Shown here: piece by piece, positions 41,737-50,754 of the stretch
Layout of the letters: each line of letters opens with the position of its first letter
Numbering within the stretch: the stretch's first letter is position 1
Assembly: GCF_018156225.1 (NCBI RefSeq)
Contig: NZ_JAGTAR010000005.1
Span: 1 to 64,000 of the forward strand
Direction: 5' to 3'
From: Carboxylicivirga sediminis
GTDB taxonomy: Bacteria > Bacteroidota > Bacteroidia > Bacteroidales > Marinilabiliaceae
DNA length: 64,000 nt
Position numbers and translations under genes: made by a program
The notes under the pieces: model-generated
The model's database searches: none
Told to the model about the DNA's origin: nothing
Seen by the model: the letters and a program-made list of their open reading frames with translations, nothing else

Positions 41737-43482
41737 TTAGTAGTTAGCCCACCAAACTTTGTTCATCATGTCTTTATTTTCAGCGGGTACATTATCATTA
41801 ATGGCCACTTCGCTTTCAGGTACGCGCATTCGCTGTGGCAATTGAAAGTTTGTACTTCCTTGTGCGTACTTTTCAATCGTACGATTTTCGGTACTTCCAT
41901 CAGGATTAACCCATGTTCCCGTAATTTTCCTGTCCTTGTCAATGTAGGCAAACTCAGGATGACCAGTACGACGTAAAACCGAATAAGCCTGATGCGGTAC
42001 TGTATATGCAGACACCCAACGCTCCGTTGCAATGATAGCTTCTTTCTCGTCAGCATCACCACTATTAAATTTAGATACCACATCATCGGCAAAGCTACCA
42101 ACTTCAGCTCCCCAGCGCTCACAGCTTGCTTCCAGTCCCTCTTTCAACAGGTCGGCATCTGACTTACCATAGGTCACTAAACCTCTATTAACTGCCTCAG
42201 CAAGAGCCAAACACACTTCGGCATAATCTAAACTAACTGGATTCCAAGTACCACCATCATACCATATTGATGGGTGCATCCAAGAATAGTTATGTACATC
42301 ACCCTCATCATCATCATTTTGAATATTGGTGATAACACCTTCTTTTAAGAAGAACTCGGCGCGAGCTGGACGACCTTTATGTTCTGCTTCGCCATCACCT
42401 TTAGGACGCATAAAATACTTGTCCAATCTTGGATCATATATACCTGAAACAGCGTTAATATCTTCAGAAGCCGAACCTCCATCTTTCACTTCAGCAGCAT
42501 ATAATGCGCTACCTTTCATTACTTCTACAATTTCGCGTGCTGGAATGAATGCACCTGGACCAGGTCCCCACTCCATAACAAAACCATCCCATGAGTAAGA
42601 ACCGTTTGGCATTGCTCCTGGCCATGTTTTGAAGAATCCATAGTATTGATTATGAAGGTCGGTGGAAGATTTTGTACGCTCAACCATCACATTATCACCA
42701 TTGCCTTCCAGCAGTGGATACTTAACAATATCAGCAAGTATCGCTTTGGCACCTTCACTATCAACATTTGAACGTCGCAATGCCATTCGCAACCGTAAAG
42801 AGTTGGCAAACTTTCTCCATTTGCTTACATTTCCTTTGTAAACCAGATCGTACTTTGACATGGTTCCGATAGTCACATCATCAGCAAAGTTTTCTTCTAC
42901 AACCATCTTTAATTTAGCTTCAATATCATCATAGATAGCTTTTTGAGCATCAAACTTTGGAGTTGGAATATCAATATTACCATGTTCTGAGTATGGCGTA
43001 TCACCAAATAGATCGGTTATTTTCAGAAATTGGAAAGATCGTAGCACATGACAAATTCCGGTAAATTCTTTTGCATATGGTGCTTCAGGATTTTGCTCAT
43101 AATAGTTTAAAAGCACATTTGTATTAGCAAATAAAGCCCCTCCATAACCATTTACAAATGATGATGAATTATATGAATCCCATGCTGCAGCTGTCCAGCC
43201 TTCGTGGTAATTATATGAATCACCTGGTGCCCACCAGCCTCCTTTATAACCACCATCAACATGACCTGCAAATCGCTCGGCATGTAAAACTACCCCTCGC
43301 CAGAACTCAAATCTATCTTCATGAAATGCTTTTCGCATAGAACTTGCCAGTACAGCTTCTGTGGCAGGGTTATCTGCTGAAGGTGAGTTTGGGTTTGTGT
43401 TCATTTTATCAAAGTCATCAGTACAACTGATACTTGCTAAAGCAACCAAACCAACTAAAATATATTTATTAAATATCTTCAT
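41737..43482 (-). CDS. SusD-like outer-membrane lipoprotein (first pair)
   Basis: A 581-residue lipoprotein with lipobox ASISC (Cys20) followed by TDDFDKMNTNPNSP, the standard beginning of SusD-like type 2 proteins. It has the shared blocks FLKITDLFGDTPYSE and WRKFANSLRLRMALRR and the ending WWANY. It follows its SusC by 21 bp. The pair resembles the one downstream and likely arose by duplication, though the sequences have diverged considerably. It should sit at the cell surface as a ligand lid on the SusC pore. Ligand unknown. Confidence 0.92.
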   Translation of the reverse strand: MKIFNKYILVGLVALASISCTDDFDKMNTNPNSPSADNPATEAVLASSMRKAFHEDRFEFWRGVVLHAERFAGHVDGGYKGGWWAPGDSYNYHEGWTAAAWDSYNSSSFVNGYGGALFANTNVLLNYYEQNPEAPYAKEFTGICHVLRSFQFLKITDLFGDTPYSEHGNIDIPTPKFDAQKAIYDDIEAKLKMVVEENFADDVTIGTMSKYDLVYKGNVSKWRKFANSLRLRMALRRSNVDSEGAKAILADIVKYPLLEGNGDNVMVERTKSSTDLHNQYYGFFKTWPGAMPNGSYSWDGFVMEWGPGPGAFIPAREIVEVMKGSALYAAEVKDGGSASEDINAVSGIYDPRLDKYFMRPKGDGEAEHKGRPARAEFFLKEGVITNIQNDDDEGDVHNYSWMHPSIWYDGGTWNPVSLDYAEVCLALAEAVNRGLVTYGKSDADLLKEGLEASCERWGAEVGSFADDVVSKFNSGDADEKEAIIATERWVSAYTVPHQAYSVLRRTGHPEFAYIDKDRKITGTWVNPDGSTENRTIEKYAQGSTNFQLPQRMRVPESEVAINDNVPAENKDMMNKVWWANY

Positions 43483-43503
43483 CTGTTTTCAATTTACTTT
43501 TGA

Positions 43504-46500
43504 TTAAAACTTAACATTTACAGTAAAACCATAAGAAGTTGTAGAAGGCACATTGTATAAGTTATAACCTTGTGCGTTACCTGTACCCCATGTTTGATTC
43601 GGATCAATATCCTTAGCATCTTCATCACGATAGATGAAGAACAGGTTATAGGCATTGAAGTTAAGACTAAGCCCCTTGATAAAGAAGTTAGGATCTAACT
43701 TAAAGTTGTAACCTAAGCTTAACTCACGCAAACGAACATTAGTAGCATCAACCACCCAAGGCTCACCATAGTTGGCTAATCCACCCCAGTAAGCTTGTGC
43801 ATTCATCAATACTGTAGTTGGGTTACCATTCGCATCAACACCTGATACTTCAACTCCATTTTCGCGGTATTCCAATGTATTCTCTGTGATACCTTTAGCG
43901 GTAAGAGCTCCTTTTGTGGCATTCATCACATCTCCACCAATTTTACCATCGATTAATGCTCTGAAATTAAAACGCTTATATGAGAAAGTGTTTAACCATC
44001 CGAATGTAGCATCAGGTGTAAAGTTACCTAACTCAACACGCTCATTACCTGGCAAGAAACCATTATTCCCCAGTTGATACTCTCCATCAACTTTAGCTGG
44101 CATACCCATGATAACACCGTAACCGTTTTTACCTTTGTTGGCTACAATTTGCACACCACCTACTATGTTTCCTAAATCTGCTAACACTTGGGTATCTAAT
44201 CCTTCAGCCAACTCTTTAACTTCTGTTACATTCTTAGCCAGAGTTAGAGTCGTTTCCCATTCAAAAGAACCTGTTTGCACTGGAATGCCTCCTAACGACA
44301 CCTCGAAACCACGGTTAACCACATCACCACCATTCAGGTATTTATTCACATACCCGGTAGCCGACGACACTTTAGTTGTGAACAGCTGGTTTTTTGTAGA
44401 TTGAGTATAGTAGTTAAAATCAGCGAATATACGATTATTAAATGCTCTGAAATCAACTCCAAATTCCATAGACCCAGTTCTTTCTGGCTTTAAATTAGGT
44501 ACTCCTGGAGTTCCGTCTACATCCATTAATGGAATGCCGTTATGGTCTAACAATGGATTAACACCAAACGTTGTTGCTAAACGGTAAGGGTCAGAATCAT
44601 TACCTACCTCAGCATATCCTACACGTACCTTTAACAGGTTCACATTATTTAGTTCAAGTACTTCATTAAGCAAAATACTTGTAGAAACAGCAGGATAGAA
44701 ATATGAACGGTTCTCTTCAGGTAGTGTTGAACTCCAGTCGTTACGGAAAGATGCATCTAAGTATAAGAAGTTCTTATAGCCAAGGTTTAATGTAGCATAG
44801 GCCGAATTAACCTGCTTTTCATAGATATTGTAGCTGGCATTCTTATTCAGGTAGTTTTGGATATTCCAGAAACCATTCGATATCACATCGTCACCACGGT
44901 TATAAGTTACATTACTCTGGTTTTTCATGATATTACCACCAACATTAAATCCAAAATCTAACTCACCAAAGCGATTGTTATAGCTCAATAAGGCATCAAA
45001 ATTTGACTCACGTCGCTTATATTGGTTCATAATCCACTGACCGGTGCTGTTTTGCTTATGGCCTAAATTATAGCGTTCTTCAATTGAGTTATCAGTATAG
45101 TCGGTACCTGCTCTAACAAAACCTGATAAATGCTCAGTAATATCAAAGTCTAACTTTACAAAACCAATTAAACGATCTTTTTTATTAATCATGTTATCGT
45201 GTAGCGTAGTCCAATATGGATTCATTTGCGTTCCGATGAATGGATCGTTAGGCGAGTTGTTAAAATTGTATCTCTTCAACTCATTTAAATTTGTATTTCG
45301 AGGAAGTGTAAATAAGCCATAAACAGCATTGCTACTTCCTTCACCTAACCAAGTACCACCTTCAATCTCCTGATTGATGTAGTTTGCTTTAGCATCAACA
45401 CGTAACCAGTCGGCTAAATCATATTGTGTTCTGATATTAAAGTTGTGACGTGTTTGCTCATTACCTGGCACGATACCATTCCCATATAAATTAGTATATG
45501 AGAAACGAGATGATCCGTTTTCACCGCCTTTAGTTAGAGCGATGGTATTGGTCGTTTTGAATCCAGTTTCGAAGAAATCTTTAATATTATCAGGCTGAGG
45601 CGAATAAGTCAGGTTATCCTGAAATTCACTCCATGAAGGCAGGCTTTGCCCATCCATAGCAGGGCCCCAGCTATCATCAGTTACAGTAGTTGAATACGTT
45701 GGTACATTATTAACGTAGCTACCTTGCCCGTATTTATTCTGAACTTTTGGTAAATACTGCTCTCCAACAACATCAAACATATTAGAACTTGAAATTTCAA
45801 CACCTAGTCCCTGTCCTTTTTTACCTGATTTAGTAGTAATAATAATAGCACCATTCTGAGCACGAGATCCATATAAAGCTGCAGCATTTGGGCCTTTTAA
45901 TACTGTTACACTTTCTATATCATCAGGGTTGATATCCATTGAACCTGAACCAAAGTCTTTCCTATCCCAAACACCGGCAGACTCTTCAACTGTAGAGTTA
46001 TTAACCGGCACACCATCAACAACATATAATGGCTGGTTATTACCTGAGATAGAGCTATTACCACGTAAAACCACACGATTTGACGAACCTAAACCTCCTT
46101 GAGCTGACCCAAGGTCTAAACCAGCTACCTTACCTTGCATAGAGCTAAGCACATCACTACCAGCTGCAGCTTGAATCTCTTCACTGTCTACTTTAGACAC
46201 GCCGTAACCTAGTGATTTCTCTTCGCGCTTAATACCTAAAGCCGTTACAACCACACCCTCCATTTCGATGGATTCGGGCTGAAGAGCAATATTAAGGGTT
46301 GTTTCATTACCAACTGTTATCTCCTGTGCTTTCATTCCAACAAACGAGAATGATACCACAGAACCTGTTGGTGCTGTAATTGTATAGTTACCGTCAATAT
46401 CGGTAATAGTACCGTTGGTAGTACCTTTTTGAACGACTGAAACACCCGGTATTGGCATTCCATCCTCGGCACCTGTAACGGTACCATTAATTGTAACATC

Positions 46501-46584
46501 CTGGGCAAATGCCATCCCTACTGATAGAAGTAGCATGATAGCTCCCATTAGTCCTCTCTGAAACCAGTTAAATCTTCTTTTCAT
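43504..46584 (-). CDS. SusC/RagA TonB-dependent outer-membrane receptor (first pair)
   Basis: A 1026-residue SusC protein. Signal peptide ends MAFAQ; the regulatory-like domain has GTTNGTITDIDGNYTI, identical over most of this block to the second SusC. The box MEGVVVTALGIKREEKSLGYG, plug blocks SSMQGKVAGLDLG, NNQPLYVVDGVPVNN and VLKGPNAAALYGSRAQNGAI, and a C-terminal barrel ending VNVKF are all present. It is the first large gene of the tandem cluster; a -7 box at 46762-46769 and a possible small membrane-protein ORF lie upstream. No ECF sigma/anti-sigma pair or HTCS adjoins the cluster, so its regulator is unclear. Confidence 0.95.
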   Translation of the reverse strand: MKRRFNWFQRGLMGAIMLLLSVGMAFAQDVTINGTVTGAEDGMPIPGVSVVQKGTTNGTITDIDGNYTITAPTGSVVSFSFVGMKAQEITVGNETTLNIALQPESIEMEGVVVTALGIKREEKSLGYGVSKVDSEEIQAAAGSDVLSSMQGKVAGLDLGSAQGGLGSSNRVVLRGNSSISGNNQPLYVVDGVPVNNSTVEESAGVWDRKDFGSGSMDINPDDIESVTVLKGPNAAALYGSRAQNGAIIITTKSGKKGQGLGVEISSSNMFDVVGEQYLPKVQNKYGQGSYVNNVPTYSTTVTDDSWGPAMDGQSLPSWSEFQDNLTYSPQPDNIKDFFETGFKTTNTIALTKGGENGSSRFSYTNLYGNGIVPGNEQTRHNFNIRTQYDLADWLRVDAKANYINQEIEGGTWLGEGSSNAVYGLFTLPRNTNLNELKRYNFNNSPNDPFIGTQMNPYWTTLHDNMINKKDRLIGFVKLDFDITEHLSGFVRAGTDYTDNSIEERYNLGHKQNSTGQWIMNQYKRRESNFDALLSYNNRFGELDFGFNVGGNIMKNQSNVTYNRGDDVISNGFWNIQNYLNKNASYNIYEKQVNSAYATLNLGYKNFLYLDASFRNDWSSTLPEENRSYFYPAVSTSILLNEVLELNNVNLLKVRVGYAEVGNDSDPYRLATTFGVNPLLDHNGIPLMDVDGTPGVPNLKPERTGSMEFGVDFRAFNNRIFADFNYYTQSTKNQLFTTKVSSATGYVNKYLNGGDVVNRGFEVSLGGIPVQTGSFEWETTLTLAKNVTEVKELAEGLDTQVLADLGNIVGGVQIVANKGKNGYGVIMGMPAKVDGEYQLGNNGFLPGNERVELGNFTPDATFGWLNTFSYKRFNFRALIDGKIGGDVMNATKGALTAKGITENTLEYRENGVEVSGVDANGNPTTVLMNAQAYWGGLANYGEPWVVDATNVRLRELSLGYNFKLDPNFFIKGLSLNFNAYNLFFIYRDEDAKDIDPNQTWGTGNAQGYNLYNVPSTTSYGFTVNVKF

Positions 46585-46618
46585 AAAGAGTTTAATTTTG
46601 GAATTAGTTAATGTATTA

Positions 46619-46756
46619 TTAAATAAATGTGAGTAGCAGCAACAGGGTTAGCATGAGAATTAAGAGTACAATCAGCACGCTCCGTATTAGAAAATACCGG
46701 CGTGCCTCATGTTTAATACTCGATGGTTTATCTCTATTGCTCATTGTCAATTTCAT
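46619..46756 (-). CDS. Possible 45-residue single-pass membrane protein
   Basis: A small open frame of 45 codons ahead of the first SusC gene. The first 21 residues are hydrophilic and basic (SNRDKPSSIKHEARRYF) and the rest is one strongly hydrophobic helix (LIRSVLIVLLILMLTLLLLLTFI, named by part), so it would be an N-in single-pass inner-membrane protein. A -7 box lies only 6 bp upstream, so the first ATG would be nearly leaderless; the in-frame ATG at 46744 (MSNRDK) fits better. The stop is 34 bp before the SusC start. No family recognised; it could be chance. Confidence 0.45.
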   Translation of the reverse strand: MKLTMSNRDKPSSIKHEARRYFLIRSVLIVLLILMLTLLLLLTFI

Positions 46757-46761
46757 GACAA

Positions 46762-46769
46762 CAAAACTA
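46762..46769 (-). promoter_or_regulatory. -7 box of the SusC/SusD cluster
   Basis: Perfect TAnnTTTG on the minus strand (TAGTTTTG) with TTTA 22 bp upstream as partial -33, the same layout as the riboswitch promoter at 32034. Confidence 0.5.
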
Positions 46770-46949
46770 TCAGCACAGAGGTGAGAAGAATTAAACAGAT
46801 GTTGTAAATAATAGAACTTTTAACACTTGCATTGTACTATTGTATCCTTATTGTACTATTGTTGCACAAACTGATATTTAAGCACTTAAAAAGTGTTCTT
46901 TTTTAGATAAAATATTAGAAATTGACTGCGTCTGATGACTTTATTGAAT

Positions 46950-46980
46950 AAAAAAAGGTGAACAGTAGTGCTCACCTTTT
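46950..46980 (-). terminator. Rho-independent terminator of the miaB/mtaB unit
   Basis: AAAAGGTGA and TCACCTTTT arms around a 10-nt loop, followed by a long T-run on the minus strand; A/T flanks make it possibly bidirectional. It lies 20 bp after the stop at 47001. Confidence 0.88.
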
Positions 46981-47000
46981 GAAAAAATATATACTTTGTA

Positions 47001-48287
47001 TCAATTCTGAACCACTCCTATCAGATTGTGCTCCTCACCCTGGGCTTCAATACCAGTAATTTTGACTGTATAGAGCCTATTTCGCTCCAGTGACTGATTG
47101 ATTTTTACAGGCACATAATACTCACCATAGCCTTTGGAGTAGCCATCTTTTACAGTATCGACCAATACATGTAGCTGCTCGCCAATGAACTGTTGACGGT
47201 AGTTGATTTTTGAATCATTGGCTGCCTGGCGTAACTCTTCGCTTCGCAAGGTTTTGTCCTGCTCTGGCACAACATTACTCATACGGGCTGCACGGGTGTC
47301 CTCCCGTTTTGAGTATTTGAAAGTATGCACATGCCCAAAACTCAGTTCCTCTACCGCATCAAGCGATTTTTGAAAGTCAGCTTCCGTTTCTCCGGGAAAG
47401 CCCACAATAATATCGGTTGTAATATTAAATCGAGGATCAATCTCGCGCAGGCGCTCAACTATTCGTTTATACAATTTATAGGTGTACATCCGGCGCATTT
47501 GCAGTAAAACCGACTCGGAGGCACTCTGCAGACACAGGTGCAGGTGCGGTGTTATTTTAGGATGCTTCAGCAGCTCAAAAAATTCCTCATCAAAGCTGTC
47601 AGGCTCAATGGAAGAAATACGCACTCTGAAATCGAGCTTGATGTCAACTATTTGCTTTAACAAAGCAGAAAAACCAATACCATTGTAATTATAGCGGCTG
47701 ATATTAACGCCTGTAATAACTACTTCTTTATAGCCGAAGCCAACTACTTGCCGGATATTCTCCAATATATCTTCAACCGGACGACTCACAGCCCTCCCCC
47801 TTACTTTGGGAATGATACAGAATGTGCAGTAGTTATCGCAACCATCCTGAATTTTTATCATGCTGCGGGTATGAAATGTTTCAGCAGCAGGTGCATAATC
47901 AAATACACCACCTACATTCTGGTTACTTGGCAGTATCTCTTTATTGTAATGAGCTTCAACCAGCTGTGGGATGGTACTCTTCTGCTGATTATCCACCACA
48001 TACGCATTGGGATAGCGTTTCTCCAACTGCTCTTTATGATTATTGGCCATGCAACCGGTAATCACCAGCATACCTGTATGCCCATGATTGAGGGCATTAT
48101 TGACCACATACCTCGACTTTTGATCACTCTGGTTAGTAACGGTGCAGGTATTGACAATAAACACATCGGTATCTTTGCTGTTCTCAACCACCTCATAGCC
48201 TAAACCCACAAATTTGGAAGCCAGCGCATCAGTTTCAAACTGATTCAGGCGGCAGCCCAATGTTTTAAATCCTATTCGCTTTTTCAT
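47001..48287 (-). CDS. mtaB: tRNA t6A37 methylthiotransferase MtaB
   Basis: A 428-residue radical-SAM enzyme that adds a methylthio group to t6A37 in tRNAs reading ANN codons, giving ms2t6A. The N-terminal UPF0004 domain has Cys in TLGCRLNQFE, NTCTVTNQSD and ITGCMANN for the auxiliary [4Fe-4S] cluster; the radical-SAM triad is in GCDNYCTFCIIP; a TRAM domain ends the protein. The TLGCRLNQFETDAL start distinguishes MtaB from MiaB. It starts 2 bp after the stop of the miaB-type gene, so both are one operon of tRNA methylthiolation. Confidence 0.94.
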   Translation of the reverse strand: MKKRIGFKTLGCRLNQFETDALASKFVGLGYEVVENSKDTDVFIVNTCTVTNQSDQKSRYVVNNALNHGHTGMLVITGCMANNHKEQLEKRYPNAYVVDNQQKSTIPQLVEAHYNKEILPSNQNVGGVFDYAPAAETFHTRSMIKIQDGCDNYCTFCIIPKVRGRAVSRPVEDILENIRQVVGFGYKEVVITGVNISRYNYNGIGFSALLKQIVDIKLDFRVRISSIEPDSFDEEFFELLKHPKITPHLHLCLQSASESVLLQMRRMYTYKLYKRIVERLREIDPRFNITTDIIVGFPGETEADFQKSLDAVEELSFGHVHTFKYSKREDTRAARMSNVVPEQDKTLRSEELRQAANDSKINYRQQFIGEQLHVLVDTVKDGYSKGYGEYYVPVKINQSLERNRLYTVKITGIEAQGEEHNLIGVVQN

Positions 48288-48289
48288 TA

Positions 48290-49633
48290 CTATCCAACCT
48301 TTGCTGCTACCTCCACCAATTCACCTTCCACCGAAAAGTTGCTGGCCGATGTAATTTTCACATCCACTATCTGGCCAATCAAGGTCCTGTTATCCGATTC
48401 GAAACGAACGGTAATCTTCCCTTCTGTCTGTCCACTTAAATAGCCGCTTTTCCGATCGGTATCGCGCACAAGCACTGGAAAAACCTGTCCAACCATAGCC
48501 TCATTGTACGCGCCGGATACTTCTCCTAAATCTTCCGATAACAAAGCCAGTCGTTCTTTCTTAATTTTCAGGTCTACATCGTCGGGCCAGCTATAAGAGG
48601 CAGCTCCCGGACGTTTCGAATACATGGCAATGTAGGCCATATTGTATTGAAACTCCTTCAGTGCCTTACGCGTATTCTGAAACTGCTCTTCCGTTTCACC
48701 CGAGAAGCCCACAATAATATCAGTAAACAGGGTGGCCTGTGGAATTAATTCACGGATGGCATCCACCGATTCACGGTATTTCTTAACCGAATGCTTTCGG
48801 TTCATCTTAATCAGCACCTTATCATCACCCGATTGGATGGGCAGGTGAATCTGCTTGGCCAGGCAATCATATCTGGCAATCACCTCAATCACTTCGCGGC
48901 TCATATCTCGCGGATGCGGCGATGTGAAATACACCCAAAAACGGTGATTACTGGCCGCTCCTATCTGCCCTATTTCATCAAGTAACTGCGCAAATGTTAT
49001 CTCTTCACCTTTCTTATCGAGGCCATATGAATTCACATTTTGGCCCAGTAGCGTGATAGATTTATAGCCTTTCTCTACCAGATTTTTAACCTCGTCAATA
49101 ATTTCATGCGATGGGCGGCTTACTTCACGGCCTCGTGTATAGGGTACAGCACAAAAGGAGCAAAATTTATCGCAGCCATTCTGAATAGGTATGAACGCTT
49201 CAAAAGCACTATTATACTTCGGTTTCACCTGCCAAAAAAAATTAATCTCCTCCTTCGGATTAAGATTATCGCGCTCTAATCCAGCTGGTGTTGTTATGCC
49301 ATATTGCGAAAGCATCTGAGGCAATTGCGGCAACTCTCTCATGGCAAAAACAATGTCGAAGAGTTTTAGAAACTTGGTTTTATCAGCCGGCAAAATACAA
49401 CCACTAATAAATGTTATCAGGTTTTGTGAAGCCTTCCGTTTATTCCAAAGAGCTATCTTTGAATAAACCTTATCAATGGCCTTCTGACGCACCGAGCACG
49501 CTAATATACCAATGATATTGGCTTCTGACTCATTGTCCGTCCATTGAGCACCCATCCCATCCAATACTCGTTTTACACGTTCACTATCAGATTGATTCAT
49601 CTGACAGCCCAATGTTACTAAATGATATTTCAC
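48290..49633 (-). CDS. miaB: MiaB-type tRNA methylthiotransferase
   Basis: A 447-residue radical-SAM methylthiotransferase, expected to turn i6A37 into ms2i6A37 in tRNAs reading UNN codons. The auxiliary cluster Cys residues are in TLGCQMNQSD, ILACSVRQKA and ISGCILPAD; the radical-SAM motif is GCDKFCSFCAVPYTRG; a C-terminal TRAM domain (from about 380) is present. The first half differs from the common MiaB of Bacteroidota (for example GILACSVRQKAIDKVYSKI instead of the usual NTCAIRDNAE type), so it may be an atypical or second MiaB. Followed by mtaB after 2 bp. A 7-bp microsatellite lies about 130 bp upstream. Confidence 0.85.
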   Translation of the reverse strand: MKYHLVTLGCQMNQSDSERVKRVLDGMGAQWTDNESEANIIGILACSVRQKAIDKVYSKIALWNKRKASQNLITFISGCILPADKTKFLKLFDIVFAMRELPQLPQMLSQYGITTPAGLERDNLNPKEEINFFWQVKPKYNSAFEAFIPIQNGCDKFCSFCAVPYTRGREVSRPSHEIIDEVKNLVEKGYKSITLLGQNVNSYGLDKKGEEITFAQLLDEIGQIGAASNHRFWVYFTSPHPRDMSREVIEVIARYDCLAKQIHLPIQSGDDKVLIKMNRKHSVKKYRESVDAIRELIPQATLFTDIIVGFSGETEEQFQNTRKALKEFQYNMAYIAMYSKRPGAASYSWPDDVDLKIKKERLALLSEDLGEVSGAYNEAMVGQVFPVLVRDTDRKSGYLSGQTEGKITVRFESDNRTLIGQIVDVKITSASNFSVEGELVEVAAKVG

Positions 49634-49764
49634 TATTTAAATACTTATCTATTATTGTCAATTTAAGCTGATAACTACTGGCTGACAGCTGATAGCCATT
49701 TACAAATTGCCTATCTTATTTCCCAGTAGTATAACCCAACTACCTTTTTACTCCTCTCTTATCT

Positions 49765-49797
49765 CTACTGACTACTGACTACTGACTACTGACTACT
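49765..49797. repeat. Perfect 7-bp tandem repeat (CTACTGA)
   Basis: CTACTGA is repeated four times without error plus CTACT. It lies between the stop codon of the FNR-like gene (3 bp away) and the miaB-type gene, in the latter's upstream region. Confidence 0.9.
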
Positions 49798-49799
49798 AC

Positions 49800-50480
49800 C
49801 TAGAAATAGACTTCAGCATGTATATTATCAGTGCTCACCCCCTGCTCTTCCAAAATATCATATACATCATGGATCATATTACAGTTACCACATAAGTAGT
49901 AATGAGCATCAGCACCAAAGTGGTTAGCTTTAAGATAGTCGGTTACCCGTCCGTTGAATGTGCCTTTATCTTCCTGAGATGTACATAAAACATACTTATC
50001 TTTGTCATAGGCCTCTGACTCATAAGCCTCACTGGCATATTTAACACCATGCAACAGCGTGTAGTTTTCTGCCTTACCGCTTAATACAAAACTATGAAAG
50101 GGTGAAACGCCTGTTCCACTGGCAATAAATACATATTTTTGGGTTTGCGGTAAATCCTTATTGATGGTAAAATAACCCACAGGCTCTTCAACAACCACAT
50201 AACCACCTTTCTGCAATTTTTTCAAACTGGGCGAAACCAATCCATTCTCCACTTCCTTTACCAGAATCTCAATGTATTCATCCTGTTCAGCACTATAAAT
50301 AGAGTACTCCCTGGTATGTATCCCATTTGGAGGCCCTACACATACATGCTGACCGGCTTCAAATTCCAAATCTTTTTTCTCAATACGTAAAACAAATGTA
50401 CTATCCGTCAGGTGACGAATATCCAATATCTCGTGCAAGTCTGTCTTAATTTTATTGGCTGCCGGAACTCCTTTTCCCAT
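49800..50480 (-). CDS. Ferredoxin-NADP reductase-like flavoprotein
   Basis: A 226-residue protein of the ferredoxin-NADP+ reductase family. The FAD-binding motif R-x-Y-S is in REYSIYSAE (about residue 67), a Gly-rich NAD(P) site GTGVSPFHSFV near 120, and the late CGNCNMIHDVYDIL block of the nicotinamide domain. It ends in an aromatic residue (EVYF), which in this family stacks on the flavin. It lacks any [2Fe-2S] domain. It would pass electrons between NAD(P)H and ferredoxin or flavodoxin in the cytoplasm. Single-gene unit divergent from the HTCS regulator; the 274-bp gap holds the inverted repeat at 50558-50571. Confidence 0.85.
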   Translation of the reverse strand: MGKGVPAANKIKTDLHEILDIRHLTDSTFVLRIEKKDLEFEAGQHVCVGPPNGIHTREYSIYSAEQDEYIEILVKEVENGLVSPSLKKLQKGGYVVVEEPVGYFTINKDLPQTQKYVFIASGTGVSPFHSFVLSGKAENYTLLHGVKYASEAYESEAYDKDKYVLCTSQEDKGTFNGRVTDYLKANHFGADAHYYLCGNCNMIHDVYDILEEQGVSTDNIHAEVYF

Positions 50481-50557
50481 AACTCTATTCTATTCTTTTT
50501 AAAGTTTAATTTTCCCTTTGTTGGTCGATTGATATAATCACCCCACAATTAACAGGT

Positions 50558-50571
50558 CAAAACGTGTTTTG
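50558..50571. repeat. Short inverted repeat in a divergent promoter region
   Basis: CAAAAC, GT, GTTTTG between the FNR-like and HTCS genes. A candidate operator; no experimental or comparative support from one sequence. Confidence 0.3.
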
Positions 50572-50754
50572 GTTTAATAAAAAACACCTTTAGGTCTGAT
50601 ATTATAAGAATCATATTACTACAGCTACCATTAAATAGCTTTTGAAAGTCAAAAAATTAGCACGGAAAATATTTCGAAAGAGCTCATTTAAGTATCATAA
50701 GAAAAACAATGCTCTTTATTTTTTATATCTTCACCACTCTTAAAAATACCGTCC

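Noticed and set aside
41766-42122. Open frame of 118 codons on the minus strand
   Set aside because: It overlaps the first SusD gene in another frame and has no own start signals.
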